Below, one piece after another: positions 43,185-55,100 of a stretch of DNA of 64,000 bases. The stretch spans positions 124,857-188,856 of the forward strand of contig NW_008805063.1 in NCBI RefSeq assembly GCF_000004825.1, written 5' to 3'. The notes below the pieces were generated by a model. The model made no database searches and was not told the origin of the DNA. It was given only the letters and a program-made list of their open reading frames with translations. Within the stretch, counting starts at the first letter, position 1. Every line of letters begins with the position of its first letter. The position numbers were made by a program, and so were the translations under genes. This DNA comes from Heterostelium album PN500. Taxonomy: Eukaryota; Evosea; Eumycetozoa; Acytosteliales; Acytosteliaceae.

Positions 43185-45050
43185 TCAAGAACATAAAATT
43201 GAACTAATGGAAGACCTTGATTCTACAGAGTTTGGTGATGATGCTGATGAAGAGGTGGTGGCAGAGTGGTTGTGTTCGTGATGATCTACAGCATTACCAG
43301 AGAGGTTTCTCTGTTTTTTCAGGGGTGAGCTTGAGACGTTGTGATAGGAGTTGACTTTTATGATGGTTTCTTCCGACATCTTTTTCAGCTCTTGAAGTTC
43401 TTGGTCGGTTTCATCTTCGATATCATCTTCATCATCGTCGTCATTGATAATCGATCCTTGTTGTTGCTGTTGCATCAACTTTTGATTTTGTTCCAACTTG
43501 ATAAGATTGCTCAACATCTTTTGGTGTTCACTTGGTGATGATTGTAAGAGATCTTCAATTGATTTACGTTTCTTCAGACCAGAGACAGTATTGGTAGTTG
43601 AATTGTTGTTGTTTACCATGTTCAAACTTGGTAATTGAAGTCCGTTGCTTTTCGGTGAGATTGGAACATCTGAAAGTGGACGTGGTGATAAATATTGTGG
43701 TGTTGTCGATGGTGTATGTACAGGTGATGAGTAATTGCTCATCGATAATATTGGGAGTTGATGAATATTATTGTTGTTGCTGTTGTTGTTTGATGTTGTT
43801 GATTTACGAGTAGCAGAAGCAGCAGCAGAAACATGGTCGGAGTATGGAGTGCCTGGAGATGAGAGTACACTGTTGGAACGAATCTGACGTGGTGACGACG
43901 GTGGAGAAACAGAGTAGTCTGGAGTGTTATCACTTGAAAGATCATAGGAAGACGGTGACATTGGTGGTGTTGTTTCAGAGTGATTGTTGTTATTGCTGCT
44001 TGAGGATGATGGTGCTGCGAAAACAGGTGAGTTTAAATTGTTGGTATAGTTGAATTCACCACGAATTACACCCATCTCTTTGAGATAGCCGATGGCAGCG
44101 AACAACACTGTTATGTGTGAAAGATTTGGAATTGGGTCGATCGTCCATTTGTGAATGGTCTTTACGAATGATGTTTTGTCATAGTTTATAAATTGTTGAA
44201 TGTATCTACAGGTACGCCAAATGGAATCGCGTGAGTTTGACGAGAGACGATCGAGTCCTGTCGACCAACTCTGGAGTAAAGCGAGTTGTGAGAATACCGA
44301 AGACAATTCGGTGCTCCAAACCGATGGATGGTTCTGTTGTGGATTGGCAGGCAATGGTGTCAAAATTTGTTGTAATTGTAATTGTGGTGATTGTTGTGGT
44401 GTTTGATGTTGTGATTGTGGTTGTTGATGTTGATGTTGATGTTGCCTCAACGGTGATTTTGGTGAACCAATTGGTGTTTGATTGGGTGTTTGATTTGACT
44501 TTGAAGTATTCGAATTATTAATATTAAAATTATTGAAATTATTAATATTATTATTGTTGTTATTGGATTGAGTAATTGGTGATGATGTTTGTGAAGATGA
44601 TGAAGAGGTTGATGATGAGGTTGTACTCAACATCGATGATAAATGAGTATTTGGAACACGAACACTGGTTGCTGGTGCAGAGATGCCTGGAATTGAATAT
44701 GTACCTGAGACATTTGGGAGGGCTGGGAAGATCGATGGATTCTCTACTTGAGCTTGAGTGAACGCAGCAAAGTATGTCTCGATATCCATGAGATCCACCG
44801 ATTTCTCGTTGAGCCACGAGTTGATGACTGGTGTGAACATGTTGTCACATGGACGTTGTGGTTGACGAAGCAATTGAAATATATGAGACCACACCAACTT
44901 TCTGATGGTCGATGGACATTGGTCGATGATTTGTGTGTACTGCTTCAGAATGCTCAACAAATTGGCATAGAATGTGACTGACTCATACCTTTTGAAAGTT
45001 GGACTATAAAACATTGAATCACTAGTTGGTTCTTCCATTTTCTCTATCAT
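43185..45050 (-). CDS. Asn/Gln/Ser-rich protein of unknown function
   Basis: The single-exon 621-residue protein starts at ATG 45050. Two ordered segments stand out. Residues of about 15-125 (FKRYESVTFYANLLSILKQ, TIRKLVWSHIFQLLRQPQR, INSWLNEKSVDLMDIETYF) form a helical domain. A second segment of about 265-350 (SVWSTELSSVFSQLALLQSW, SIWRTCRYIQQFINYDKTSF) repeats a similar helical pattern. Between and after them are Ser, Asn and Gln runs and SP/TP-rich stretches (PPMSPSSYDL, PDYSVSPPSSPRQIRS) that look like phosphorylation targets. KKRKSIEDLLQSSPSEHQK could be a nuclear signal. I do not recognise a family. A regulatory protein is a guess from composition and from the very long upstream region. 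Confidence 0.65.
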   Translation of the reverse strand: MIEKMEEPTSDSMFYSPTFKRYESVTFYANLLSILKQYTQIIDQCPSTIRKLVWSHIFQLLRQPQRPCDNMFTPVINSWLNEKSVDLMDIETYFAAFTQAQVENPSIFPALPNVSGTYSIPGISAPATSVRVPNTHLSSMLSTTSSSTSSSSSQTSSPITQSNNNNNNINNFNNFNINNSNTSKSNQTPNQTPIGSPKSPLRQHQHQHQQPQSQHQTPQQSPQLQLQQILTPLPANPQQNHPSVWSTELSSVFSQLALLQSWSTGLDRLSSNSRDSIWRTCRYIQQFINYDKTSFVKTIHKWTIDPIPNLSHITVLFAAIGYLKEMGVIRGEFNYTNNLNSPVFAAPSSSSSNNNNHSETTPPMSPSSYDLSSDNTPDYSVSPPSSPRQIRSNSVLSSPGTPYSDHVSAAASATRKSTTSNNNSNNNNIHQLPILSMSNYSSPVHTPSTTPQYLSPRPLSDVPISPKSNGLQLPSLNMVNNNNSTTNTVSGLKKRKSIEDLLQSSPSEHQKMLSNLIKLEQNQKLMQQQQQGSIINDDDDEDDIEDETDQELQELKKMSEETIIKVNSYHNVSSSPLKKQRNLSGNAVDHHEHNHSATTSSSASSPNSVESRSSISSILCS

Positions 45051-47518
45051 TTATATAAAAATCTGGAAATTATAAAAATTGTTAATAAGTTAAGTTATTC
45101 ACCAATCATATTCGAATAAATATATAATATTTACCTTTTTGAATTTGATTTGATTTGATTTGGTTTGATTTGATGGTGTGTGTTGAATTGAGTGTTTTGG
45201 TATTGGAAGCAAGCAAATAAAAAAAAAAAATTGAAGTTGCTTCTAAACCAAAAAATAAATAAATAATAAATAAAATAAAAAAAAGAACAAGTAGAGATAA
45301 ACTTAAGTTTGCTGACTGTCTGTTTGTTTGTTTGTTTGTCTAGTTAATTTGTTGTTGTGTGGTAATTAAAAATGTAGTTGTAGGGTGGTGATGAAAGATA
45401 TCTGATGGTTGTGATTTGATTTGATTTGACTGATAGATTTTTGAGTTTCTGAGTTTTAATAAATTGTGTGTTGGTGGGGTGGTTTGAAGAAGTGTGGGTG
45501 AGGTTTCAACTAAAGATTACCAGGCTAATGCTAATATTGGGCGATGGGATTTCTTAGATATTTGAGTAGTTTTTAATTTTTGACTATTCAGTTGATTTTT
45601 TTTTAATTTTGATTTTTTTCGGAAATTAATTAAAAAAATTTACTGTTTTTGGTAAAAATAAATAAATAAATAAAAAGATTATAATTTGTTTGGTTAGTTA
45701 ATATTTTAAAATAATTATTTGCAAATAAAATTGATTGATTTTGTGAATATGAATAGTGGAATTGAAAAAAAGAAAAGTTTTTAAAATATATCAGAATTAA
45801 AAATTTGATGACACAATTGTAAATTTATTGGAACAACTGAAGTGAACTGGTGATGTGATATTATTATTATCTTTCTTGATTTTTGTTTAATTTTATTTTA
45901 TTTTTTTTGATGAATGAAAATGTGGTATTGAAATATGCAAATGGTTCGGTTTGGTAATAAAATAAAAAAGAAAAAAAGTAATTTTCAAAAAAAAAAAAAA
46001 GTTAAAAATCATCCAACTGAGGATTTTTTGATCCCGATGAAAATAGAATTTGTGGGGGATGCTCCCACTGTAGGAGATAATATATTGACCCAGAAATAGA
46101 GATTATCGGGGTTGAATCTAAAAACAATGAAATGAAATCAACAAACAAAAAATAGAAAAGTTTTCTTTTAAATTGTGTTGACGCACAAACATAGCAGTGG
46201 TGACAGGGATTTATTTTTTATTGTTGAAATTACATTTGAGCATTCAAAAACAAATCCGACACAACAAGAATTGGAAGAAGAAGAAGATAGAAAATAGATA
46301 GGGTTACAGTGATAAAGTGGGCGAAAGAAAAATAAAAATATAACTAGAAATAGTAGTTTTCGAAAATTGCCAATAATAATTAAATATCAATCCATAATCG
46401 ATTTAACAACTATCACTGGGAAGTGTAGTGTTAGATATCTGAAATGTTCAAGTACATTTTTTTTTTGTTGTGTAGGAAGTAGAAATAAAAAGTGTAATCA
46501 CAAGTTTTGAGTTGACTTGATCCACTTGTTATGAAAGAAAATCTGATAAAACTGATTGTGGATGTGTGTTTTTCTTTTGGTTTGAACTGTAAATTCACAA
46601 AATTAATAATTAAGTACTTACAATTATCGAAAAATTAGAGGTGAATCTTTTAAGGAAATACTGTTGGTTTGTTATAAATAAATAAAATTAATATTATAAT
46701 TGTAAAATAAATTTTGTACAAGATATTTAAATAAATATTTAAAAAAGCAAAAATATGTGGAATTGCTAAACAATTGTAGTTGGTTTGAAAATAAAATATT
46801 GGGTCGAAAGTACAAAGTAAAAGGAACGGACAGTTGTAAAGATAGCCACACAAATGTATTATTATTAGATAGATATGATGCTTTGAATTATTGCTATTGG
46901 TGATGACGATGTTTAATTGGTGTTCACATTTACAGAGTGATTATTAATTTTATTCAGAAATTATTATTTTGACTGAATGGCTAATAAATAAAATGAGGTT
47001 ATTTTCGGATGGTGAAAATAAAAAAAAACTTGGGATTTGTTTATTAAATCAGTAATAACAAAAATGACACCTTTTTTTAAAAAAACAAAAAAAAGTTAAA
47101 AGCAATTTATTCTTTCTGGGTAGATTAATTAAAATTTCAACAAAATAAAATAAAAAGAATTAAATTAAGAGGTAAGCAAATAAAAAAGAAGGAATAGCAC
47201 TTGTTCTGAAAATTGCAAACTTTACAAAAAAGCGATGTTTTTTTTTGTTGTTTGTTTGATTTGGTTGGTTTTTGGTTTATGGTTGTTTTTTTTGTTTTTT
47301 GAAAGTGAGAAGAAAAAAATGGTGATAACATTAAATTGGTAGGTTTAGACAGTATGATATTTTGTATTATCATGAGAAAATAAATTAATATAGGGGAAAC
47401 AACTCGATTCCATTCAATAACTATCTAAATTCTTAGATGCCAGCGATAATTATTATTTCATCCATTACCGAGTATTTTTGGTGGTATAGGTTATAATTAC
47501 ACTAACAAGGCAAAAAAA

Positions 47519-47555
47519 AAAGTGTAGCATCACAAGATTTTAACAACTACACTTT
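47519..47555. repeat. 9-bp perfect hairpin
   Basis: AAAGTGTAG (47519-47527) and CTACACTTT (47547-47555) are perfect complements around a 19-base loop. It might be part of a small structured RNA or a binding site. Nothing else identifies it. Confidence 0.3.
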
Positions 47556-50475
47556 ATCATTTTAATCAACAATGGATATTTTATTTCATGAAAAATATCT
47601 TCGGGCAAAGTTAAATTTCGTTGCATGTTGGTGGGCACTGGTATGTGTGGTAGTTGTTTTTTTTTTGAATTTACAGTTTTTTTTTTTTTTTTTTTCATTT
47701 TTGAGTGGGAGTATTAAAAAAATAGGAAGTGTCATGATTTGCTTGACCACCACCAACAGCAATATAAAATTTTGTTTTTTGACGGCCCGATTCGTCCACT
47801 TTTAGCCCCCCTGACAAAAAACATTCTTTGATTTCATATTTTTTCATGAATTCAAATGACATTAATGGTAAAAAGTGGGTGTTGGCGACTGTTTAAACAC
47901 ACTCACACACAATTGTTTATAAAGATCTTTTATTGTTTTAATCCGATTGACCGCTCGGAGCAGTAGTGTGCGATCGAGGAGATTCAAAAGATGTAGTTTG
48001 GGGGAGATACGTTAGAACAAACAAAAAAGAAATAGAAGCTTATGATGATGATTTTTTTGTTGGTTATCACTATTATTTTAAAGGAAACAAAAAGTACACA
48101 ACATCGATTTAATGAGATATTTATTGCTTCGAAGTCGGTGGTAGTATCATGATAACAATTTAGATAGATATTCATGATCCTGAGTAGGTTATATAAATGT
48201 TGATAAACTTTGTGTAATGAAAGAATGATGTTGATAGATTATTGGTGTTGGTAGTGAGATGCCAAAAGTCGAATACTTTTTTGACTATTGTATTCTTTTT
48301 TGGTAATTTTCAATAGGTTTTGTAAAACTTAAAGTTGGTGTTTGGTTTGTTGGGTTCATTTCCAGTTTTATTATTGGTGATTGATGGTAGTGGTAGTTGT
48401 GGTGGGTGTTGATGATATTTGTTTTTGTTGACATTTACATATTTTGTTAAATGTTGTCATAAAGTTGAACAACAAACCAAGCATCCAAAATTATTTAATT
48501 AATAATAATAATAAAAAAAAAAAAGAGATGGGATGAATGATCCTTCTGAAGGTTTGATCTATATTAAAAGAATATAGCTGTGAACATTCTTTTGATGATT
48601 CTATCGCTATTAATAAAACCTTTTCATTTTTCGAAAAGTGTAAGTAAAATTTTCATCGCTTCCAAAACAAAAACTTTAAATTCATTCTGATTTTATTTAT
48701 GATTAATAATTCAAGATATTTTAGATTTTTTATTTTTAAAAAAAAAAAAAGGCGAAAAATAAAAAATTGGTGTGTTGACCAAAATTGGTCAACAATGATT
48801 AAATATTTGATACAAATAAATATGTGTTCTATTATTATGATTATGATTTCTAAAAAAATAATTTGTAGATTCTTATAGAATTTTAATAAATAGTTTTATT
48901 GTTATTACTTACAATTAAAAATAAATGTTTTAAAATAATTTGATCTTTAAATTTAATATAATATACTAATATTAATACTAAATTTTGATTTACTAAATAA
49001 TTGATTGATTTGATATAATAGAAATCTATTTTTATGATATAATTTCTAAAGTCTATATTTTTATCTTTATCTGTATATAATACTTAAAAAAATTGTATTA
49101 TTATAAATTGACCAAAAGAAAAAAAAAGCAATTAAAAATGGGTTCTATAAATTACAATTACTGGTGCTGAGCGAAATATAGATCGAATAAAAAAGTTGAC
49201 CTTAAACAAAACAGTGTTTGTAATAATGATCGTAGTAATCCGGCTCAAGCTGTGAAAGATTCCAACCTGTTTTTAAAAAAGATTAATTAAAGTTGGAAAA
49301 TATCTTTCAAAAATCTTTTCGCAGCATGATTTTTCTTCAATTTTATCAAATAATATCTTGATGTGTTTAGTTGATATTTTGTGATATTTAAACTTCGAGG
49401 ATACAAGTTGGTATCGTAGCTTATAGTCTAAAAGATGAGTGTTGACAAGTCGACCACACACTTATCTGCTGCCCAAAAAATCAAAAAAGCTCAACTTTTG
49501 CATTGATATAACCACCTTAAGTGGTATCAAGTTATCTAGATTTTTTTTTGTTTTTTAAAAATTGTTTCTGCATTTTTCAAAAAGCGTAAAACCAAGATCA
49601 AAAAATCAAGATGTCGAGTTGCAGAAATCTTTAGTTTTTTTTTTTCGCATTGTCAAAAGTTAAAGAAAGGGTGTTGTTTCTGAACCACCTTACCAAATTA
49701 ATAAGATGGTTTCAGTAAGACTCAAGATTTCTCTGAGTGTCACACCCACCATCCTACATAAGATCACCGACCTTTTTTCCAAGTGAAAGTCGAGTTCTTT
49801 GGTCAAATCATATTTTCTTGACATTCTTTTGATGACGAAATTTGTAAATTAATAAAAAACAATTTTAAACTAAAAAAGTCAAATGAGTCAGAGATTTTCG
49901 TTTTTAAAAAAATAAATAGAATACAATAAAATTGCAAAAAATCATTCAATTCATTTGCACTCATCTTTGCAAATCAAAACGACACTCTTTTGTAATTTAT
50001 TCAAAAGAGTGTTTTTGGTGGTGACTTACATTGACCAATAGACAAGGTGATCAAATGCAAATTCATCAATAGAACCCAAATATATCAAAAGAGACTCATC
50101 GAAATCAAACTTTCAGTCATTCATTAAAGTTTCCACTTCTTTTTTAAGTTGTTAAATCAAGATTCTTGTTAAAATAATCCAATAAATCCTTTATTCTTTG
50201 CTGGATTTTTTCTTTTTACAAAAAAATAAAATAAAAATATTAATTAGTATTTTAATCCTGGTCTTTAAAAATGGTAGTATGATGATGTCAGAGGGTGTGT
50301 GTATCTATTTTTTAACTTACCATTTACAAAAAAATATTATTAGCTTATCTTTTTAGTTTTGTTTTTTTAGTTTTTCAAAAATAATAATGATAATTTTCTG
50401 TTTTACAAATTTTATTTTTATTTTTTTGTAGAGAACTAGGAATTAATTATCATGATTAATTATCATTATGATTCA

Positions 50476-50519
50476 ATGAATCAATTGGAAACATGATCTT
50501 GAACATCCAATTGATTCAT
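50476..50519. repeat. 14-bp perfect hairpin
   Basis: ATGAATCAATTGGA (50476-50489) and TCCAATTGATTCAT (50506-50519) pair without mismatch around a 16-base loop. It stands alone in non-coding A/T-rich DNA. A perfect 14-bp stem with mixed sequence is less easily explained by base composition than simple A/T palindromes. Confidence 0.5.
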
Positions 50520-52177
50520 CTGGATTCTACAAATTAATATTTTTATATAAAAAATCTAATATTTATATAAAAAATCTGTATTTTGTTTCTAAAATTCAAA
50601 AAATATATTCTGATTTTTAGATTTATAATAAATCTAGGATATTATTGGATTTTAAAAAGATATCTACCTTATGAAATCCCAAATCTAGATAAATCTTGTT
50701 TGTTTGATTGTTTTTTTAATTTTTAAGATAAAAACAAAATTATTTTTTTTTGAAATAAATTATTCTTTGTTTTTTGTGTAGAATGATTCTAGGAGGTTGG
50801 TCGGATTGAATATATAATACTTACAACTTTTGAAAAATTTCTGAAACTTATGTATTAATAACAATTCCCACATCCTATTAAATTTTTTTTATATTTTGAT
50901 TAAAAATATTGACTTTTTTTTCTTGATGATAAGTATCCATCCACAAAAAAAAAGATATTAATATTAAATAATATATATTATGGAAAATATCAATAAATAT
51001 TTAAAATTTTTATTTTTAATGGGGAATAAAAATTAATATCAAAGTATTGAAATGAAATCATAAAGTATCTTTCAAATTTAATCTTTAATCTTTAACCTCT
51101 TTTTTGATTCTTTTCTTTTTCTTTTGACATACACTGTGAAATTCTCTGTATTTGCATTGGGGACCCAGTAGATTTTTGACTTTTCTTTTTTCATTTTTAT
51201 TGTTGATTCTTTAATTTAAAAATCCAATTCCCTACAAATCAAATTAATCAAACATCTCGAAGGTAATAGAATTTCTATTTATTTATTTATTATTTTTTAA
51301 ATCGAAATTAAAATTAATTTTTTATTTTGTTTCAAATAAATTCAATAATTATAGCATCATAACTCACCGGTTGATCTGAAGCACCAGAGATCAGATTTTA
51401 CTTTAAAAATTTATATTTATTTAAAAATCTTTTGATCTTTGACAAAAAAAAAAAGATATTTTAAGAAAAATATCTAAATCTTTACATTTTTTTTTTTGAA
51501 GTTAAATAATCCCGATTGTATTTCAACATGTCTAGCTCAAAAAGGTTTATTTGATTGGAAATTAATGTCGCCACGATTTGTTGATGATTCTTTGAATTAT
51601 ACTCATCTAAATATAACAGTACAACATACACACATAAATTAATATAAATTATCTTTACTTTTTTTTGAAATTAATAAATTTATTAAAATAGATAGTAAAT
51701 CTACGACTAAAATGTTATAGTTTATTTTTAGGAAAATGAACTTCATGCTGGGGAATTTTTGGTATTGAGCTTTATGGTCATCACAAAATGAATTTTAGAT
51801 CTAAAATAATGAATTCTCCAAAATTTCTAATTAATATTAAAAATATTAATTATCCTTTCAAAATAAATAATAATCTTTTTTTATACAAACAGGAGAAAAG
51901 AAATATAAAATAGTTTAAAAATAAATATACTATTTGCAAAAAATGAACAAGTTGTTTTTTTTATAGCACAATTTTTTTTTATTGATAAGTTAACTTTGTT
52001 GTATGTCGACTGATTTTTAAAATATATATTTATAATGAAAATTAATATTCAGATAGAGAATAGTTATTAAAATAATATATTTCAACTTGTAAAAGTTGTT
52101 TTTGAATAGAAATCAACAAACCTTTTTTTTATTATAAATAAACAAATAAAATAGATAGAAAGCAAAGAAAAGAGAAA

Positions 52178-55100
52178 ATGAGTAACAATAATAATATTAA
52201 TAATAGTAATAGAGTTAAATCGATTGATGTTTTACAATTTGATCATTTAGAATTTAGTGATAGTATAGCAGAGAAGTTGGAGAGAGAAACGGATTTGGTG
52301 ATTAGTTTGTTTGTGCAGTTGGTTGGACAGTTGCCATCGACCTGCACACATAACAATGGCAATGTTCTACTGATTAGAGACATCGATATCATTGCAGAGC
52401 TGATCGAGATGCTCAGTAACGACGGTACATCGTCATCGACACGACTGAAGATACTCGATGAACTCATAAAACTATTTACATTGGCACCACAAAACTGTAC
52501 ACTACTCTTTATCAACAGTAGTACAAACAATCAACTAAACAGTAGTAATAATTATAATATAATATCAAATATTGGTAGTAATAAGAATAGTAATAGTAAT
52601 AGTAAATCAACAGCAATAACAACAACAACAAGATCATCATCATCATCATCATCAAACAGTGGTGGTGGAAGTGGATTAAAGAAATCGACAACATTATGTA
52701 TAAATAGAAACATTGTATTATTAGATGAAATAATAGCATTGCTACCAAAGTTGAATAACGAACGTATATTGTCTTGTGCATTGTCACTGATAGAGGTGTT
52801 GGCATGTCATCATATCTCTGTTTACCAACTGAAACAGCTGTTGTCATACTTTGACATATCCAACAGTAATTCACTTAAATCATTTGTAAGTAATAAGATA
52901 AGCTAATATTAGAATATACTAAGTTAATCAATTGACTAACTAATATTCTATCTATTATAATTTGTATAATAGGGATTAGCACAACTTTTAAAAACATTGG
53001 ATTCCATGACAATGAGGAAAGCACCGACTTCTGTTTTCAATTTCGACGGAATGAATTCTGTATGTCTATGTTTATATTTGATAATATATAACAGATATTA
53101 ATGTATTGTAATTACCACATATATATATAGGGATTACTATTAGATCCAATTGGTAAGCTATCGAATGTAGGCTATGCAATATCGATATGGATTAATATGG
53201 ACTCGTTTGTATCGCGTAGTAAATCGATGGTGAATTACGAACCTAGGATACTGAGTTTTCTCGATGAAAAAGGTTCGGGCATAGAGGTTTACTTTGTTCG
53301 CAATCAACTGGTGATAAGGATCAATTCAAAGTTTGAAACCAAGGTGGAGACACCGTTCGAAACCAACCGATGGCGACACATAGTAATACAACAGGCACCT
53401 TCGAAATGGACATCGCTCTTCAAACAGCAATCTCCACTGACAGTCTACATCGATTCGAAACTGGTACACACCGTCGAAATCAAATATCCATCCACTTCGA
53501 AACCACTAACCACCTGCTCAATAGGTACTGTTCATTCCTCAATAAACAGTCAAATATCACAATGGTAAATATCATCATAAACAATAACAACAACAATAAT
53601 AACAATAGCAATGGTATTGATATTAATGATTATGATGATGATGAATTATTATAATATAGTTGTATAAGATGTCAAATGGGACCTATTTGTTTCATCGCTG
53701 GTATATTGCCAGTTAAGAAGATAGAGAAGTTGTATAGGATGGGTTCAAACATGGTGTTGTCACCACAACAAAAAGGGTAAAGTAGATTATGTGTAGATTG
53801 TAATAGTAGTTGTTTTATTTGTTTATTAATTGATTGCACAATATTGTTGTTTAGAAATATGGCATTGTCTGAACAGTTTCCAAAGATTATATTTTCATTC
53901 TCACCGAAATCGTATCATGGTGGAATCTGTCATGATGTAGGTCACCAGAAGGAATCGGATTCGGTGTTGAACGCTCATTCCACCGGTAGTTTAAAGATAC
54001 TCTCTACGTTTTCAATTAAAGATTCACTCTATTGTTTGGGTGGTCCACAGATTCTATTTCCACTTATCTCTCAATTATTTGAAGTAAATTCAAAACAACA
54101 ACAACAACAACAAACATTATCACAATCTTCACCAACACCACCACCATCTTCATCACAACAACAACAACAATCAATTATTTTAACATCATTAAATTATCCA
54201 ACAATCGATTCGATTATAACATTTATTGCACATATATTGACGAATGATCATATACATCAAGAAGAGATGATAAAGACCAATGGATTTCAGATACTGGGAT
54301 TGCTACTTGAGAAGTTCATGAAATCGAATCTAGTGACTCAATCGTTCGAATTGAACAACTTGGTTATCATTGCCATCAACGAGTTATTACAATCATGTTC
54401 AAAGAATGGTATGTCTACTAAATATATATACCTAATTATATCTGTTAATATGATTAACTAACAAACAATTTATTGTTATAAACAGAGGTATTATTATTAT
54501 CAATCTACCAGAATATTATATTTAACTTTAATATTTGGATATATACAAGTAAAGATGTACAAGTATCTTTATTAAAGTTAGCATTAGATAAAACTATAAA
54601 TTATACAAATGTATGTGTCTAATTGTTGTTTGGTTTTGGTTGTTGAGTAGAGTTGTACTGTACAGGATATAAAGATACTAACATAATATTTGTTTGTTTC
54701 AATTAATTATAGTATATAAGAAAATATATTACAGTTAGAAGTCTATTGGATTCAGTAAAGTTCTACTATGCTCAGAACGATCGTAATATAGAGAGATTGA
54801 GTAAGACAACACCTTCGAGCACATCGCCAAAGTCCTCATCTGGTAAACTCTATCAATTCGAATCGAAATCGAATGCATACAAATTAACATCAACCGAAGC
54901 AAAAGAGATCATCTCTTATATATTTACATTGATAGAGATGGTTATAACTTCAAATTCAAATGATAAAGAAGAAGTAAGTATTATTACAAAATAAGACAAA
55001 ACAAAACAAAACAAACATATTAACATATTAACATTAACATTCTATAGATACCAGAAGTCGAAGATTTAATAGAATTTGTACAGGATTCTACTTGTGATAA

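Larger units (their letters stand above)
45051..52177. other. Gene-poor 7.1-kb region
   Basis: No gene with codon-like sequence is found over 7.1 kb, which is extreme for this otherwise compact window. It contains G/T-rich blocks (45470-45510, 48380-48412, 50285-50302), a CA-rich block (47894-47911), two hairpins listed separately, and G/C-richer islands (46020-46110, 47772-47820, 47940-47990). An open stretch of 46 codons at 51502-51642 (PDCISTCLAQKGLFDWKL within it) follows an acceptor-like T-run and AAG; it may be an exon relic. The region lies between two divergently transcribed genes and could hold long promoters or unannotated RNAs. Confidence 0.5.

Noticed and set aside
46650-47373. 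Short minus-strand frames in the gene-poor region
   Set aside because: They consist of A/T-driven Phe, Ile, Lys and Asn with no domain and no supporting splice sites.
45051-52177. tRNA or class I small RNA genes
   Set aside because: No tRNA B-box (GGTTCGA.TCC) on either strand, and no sequence matching the CCTTACAGCAA motif I remember for dictyostelid class I RNAs.
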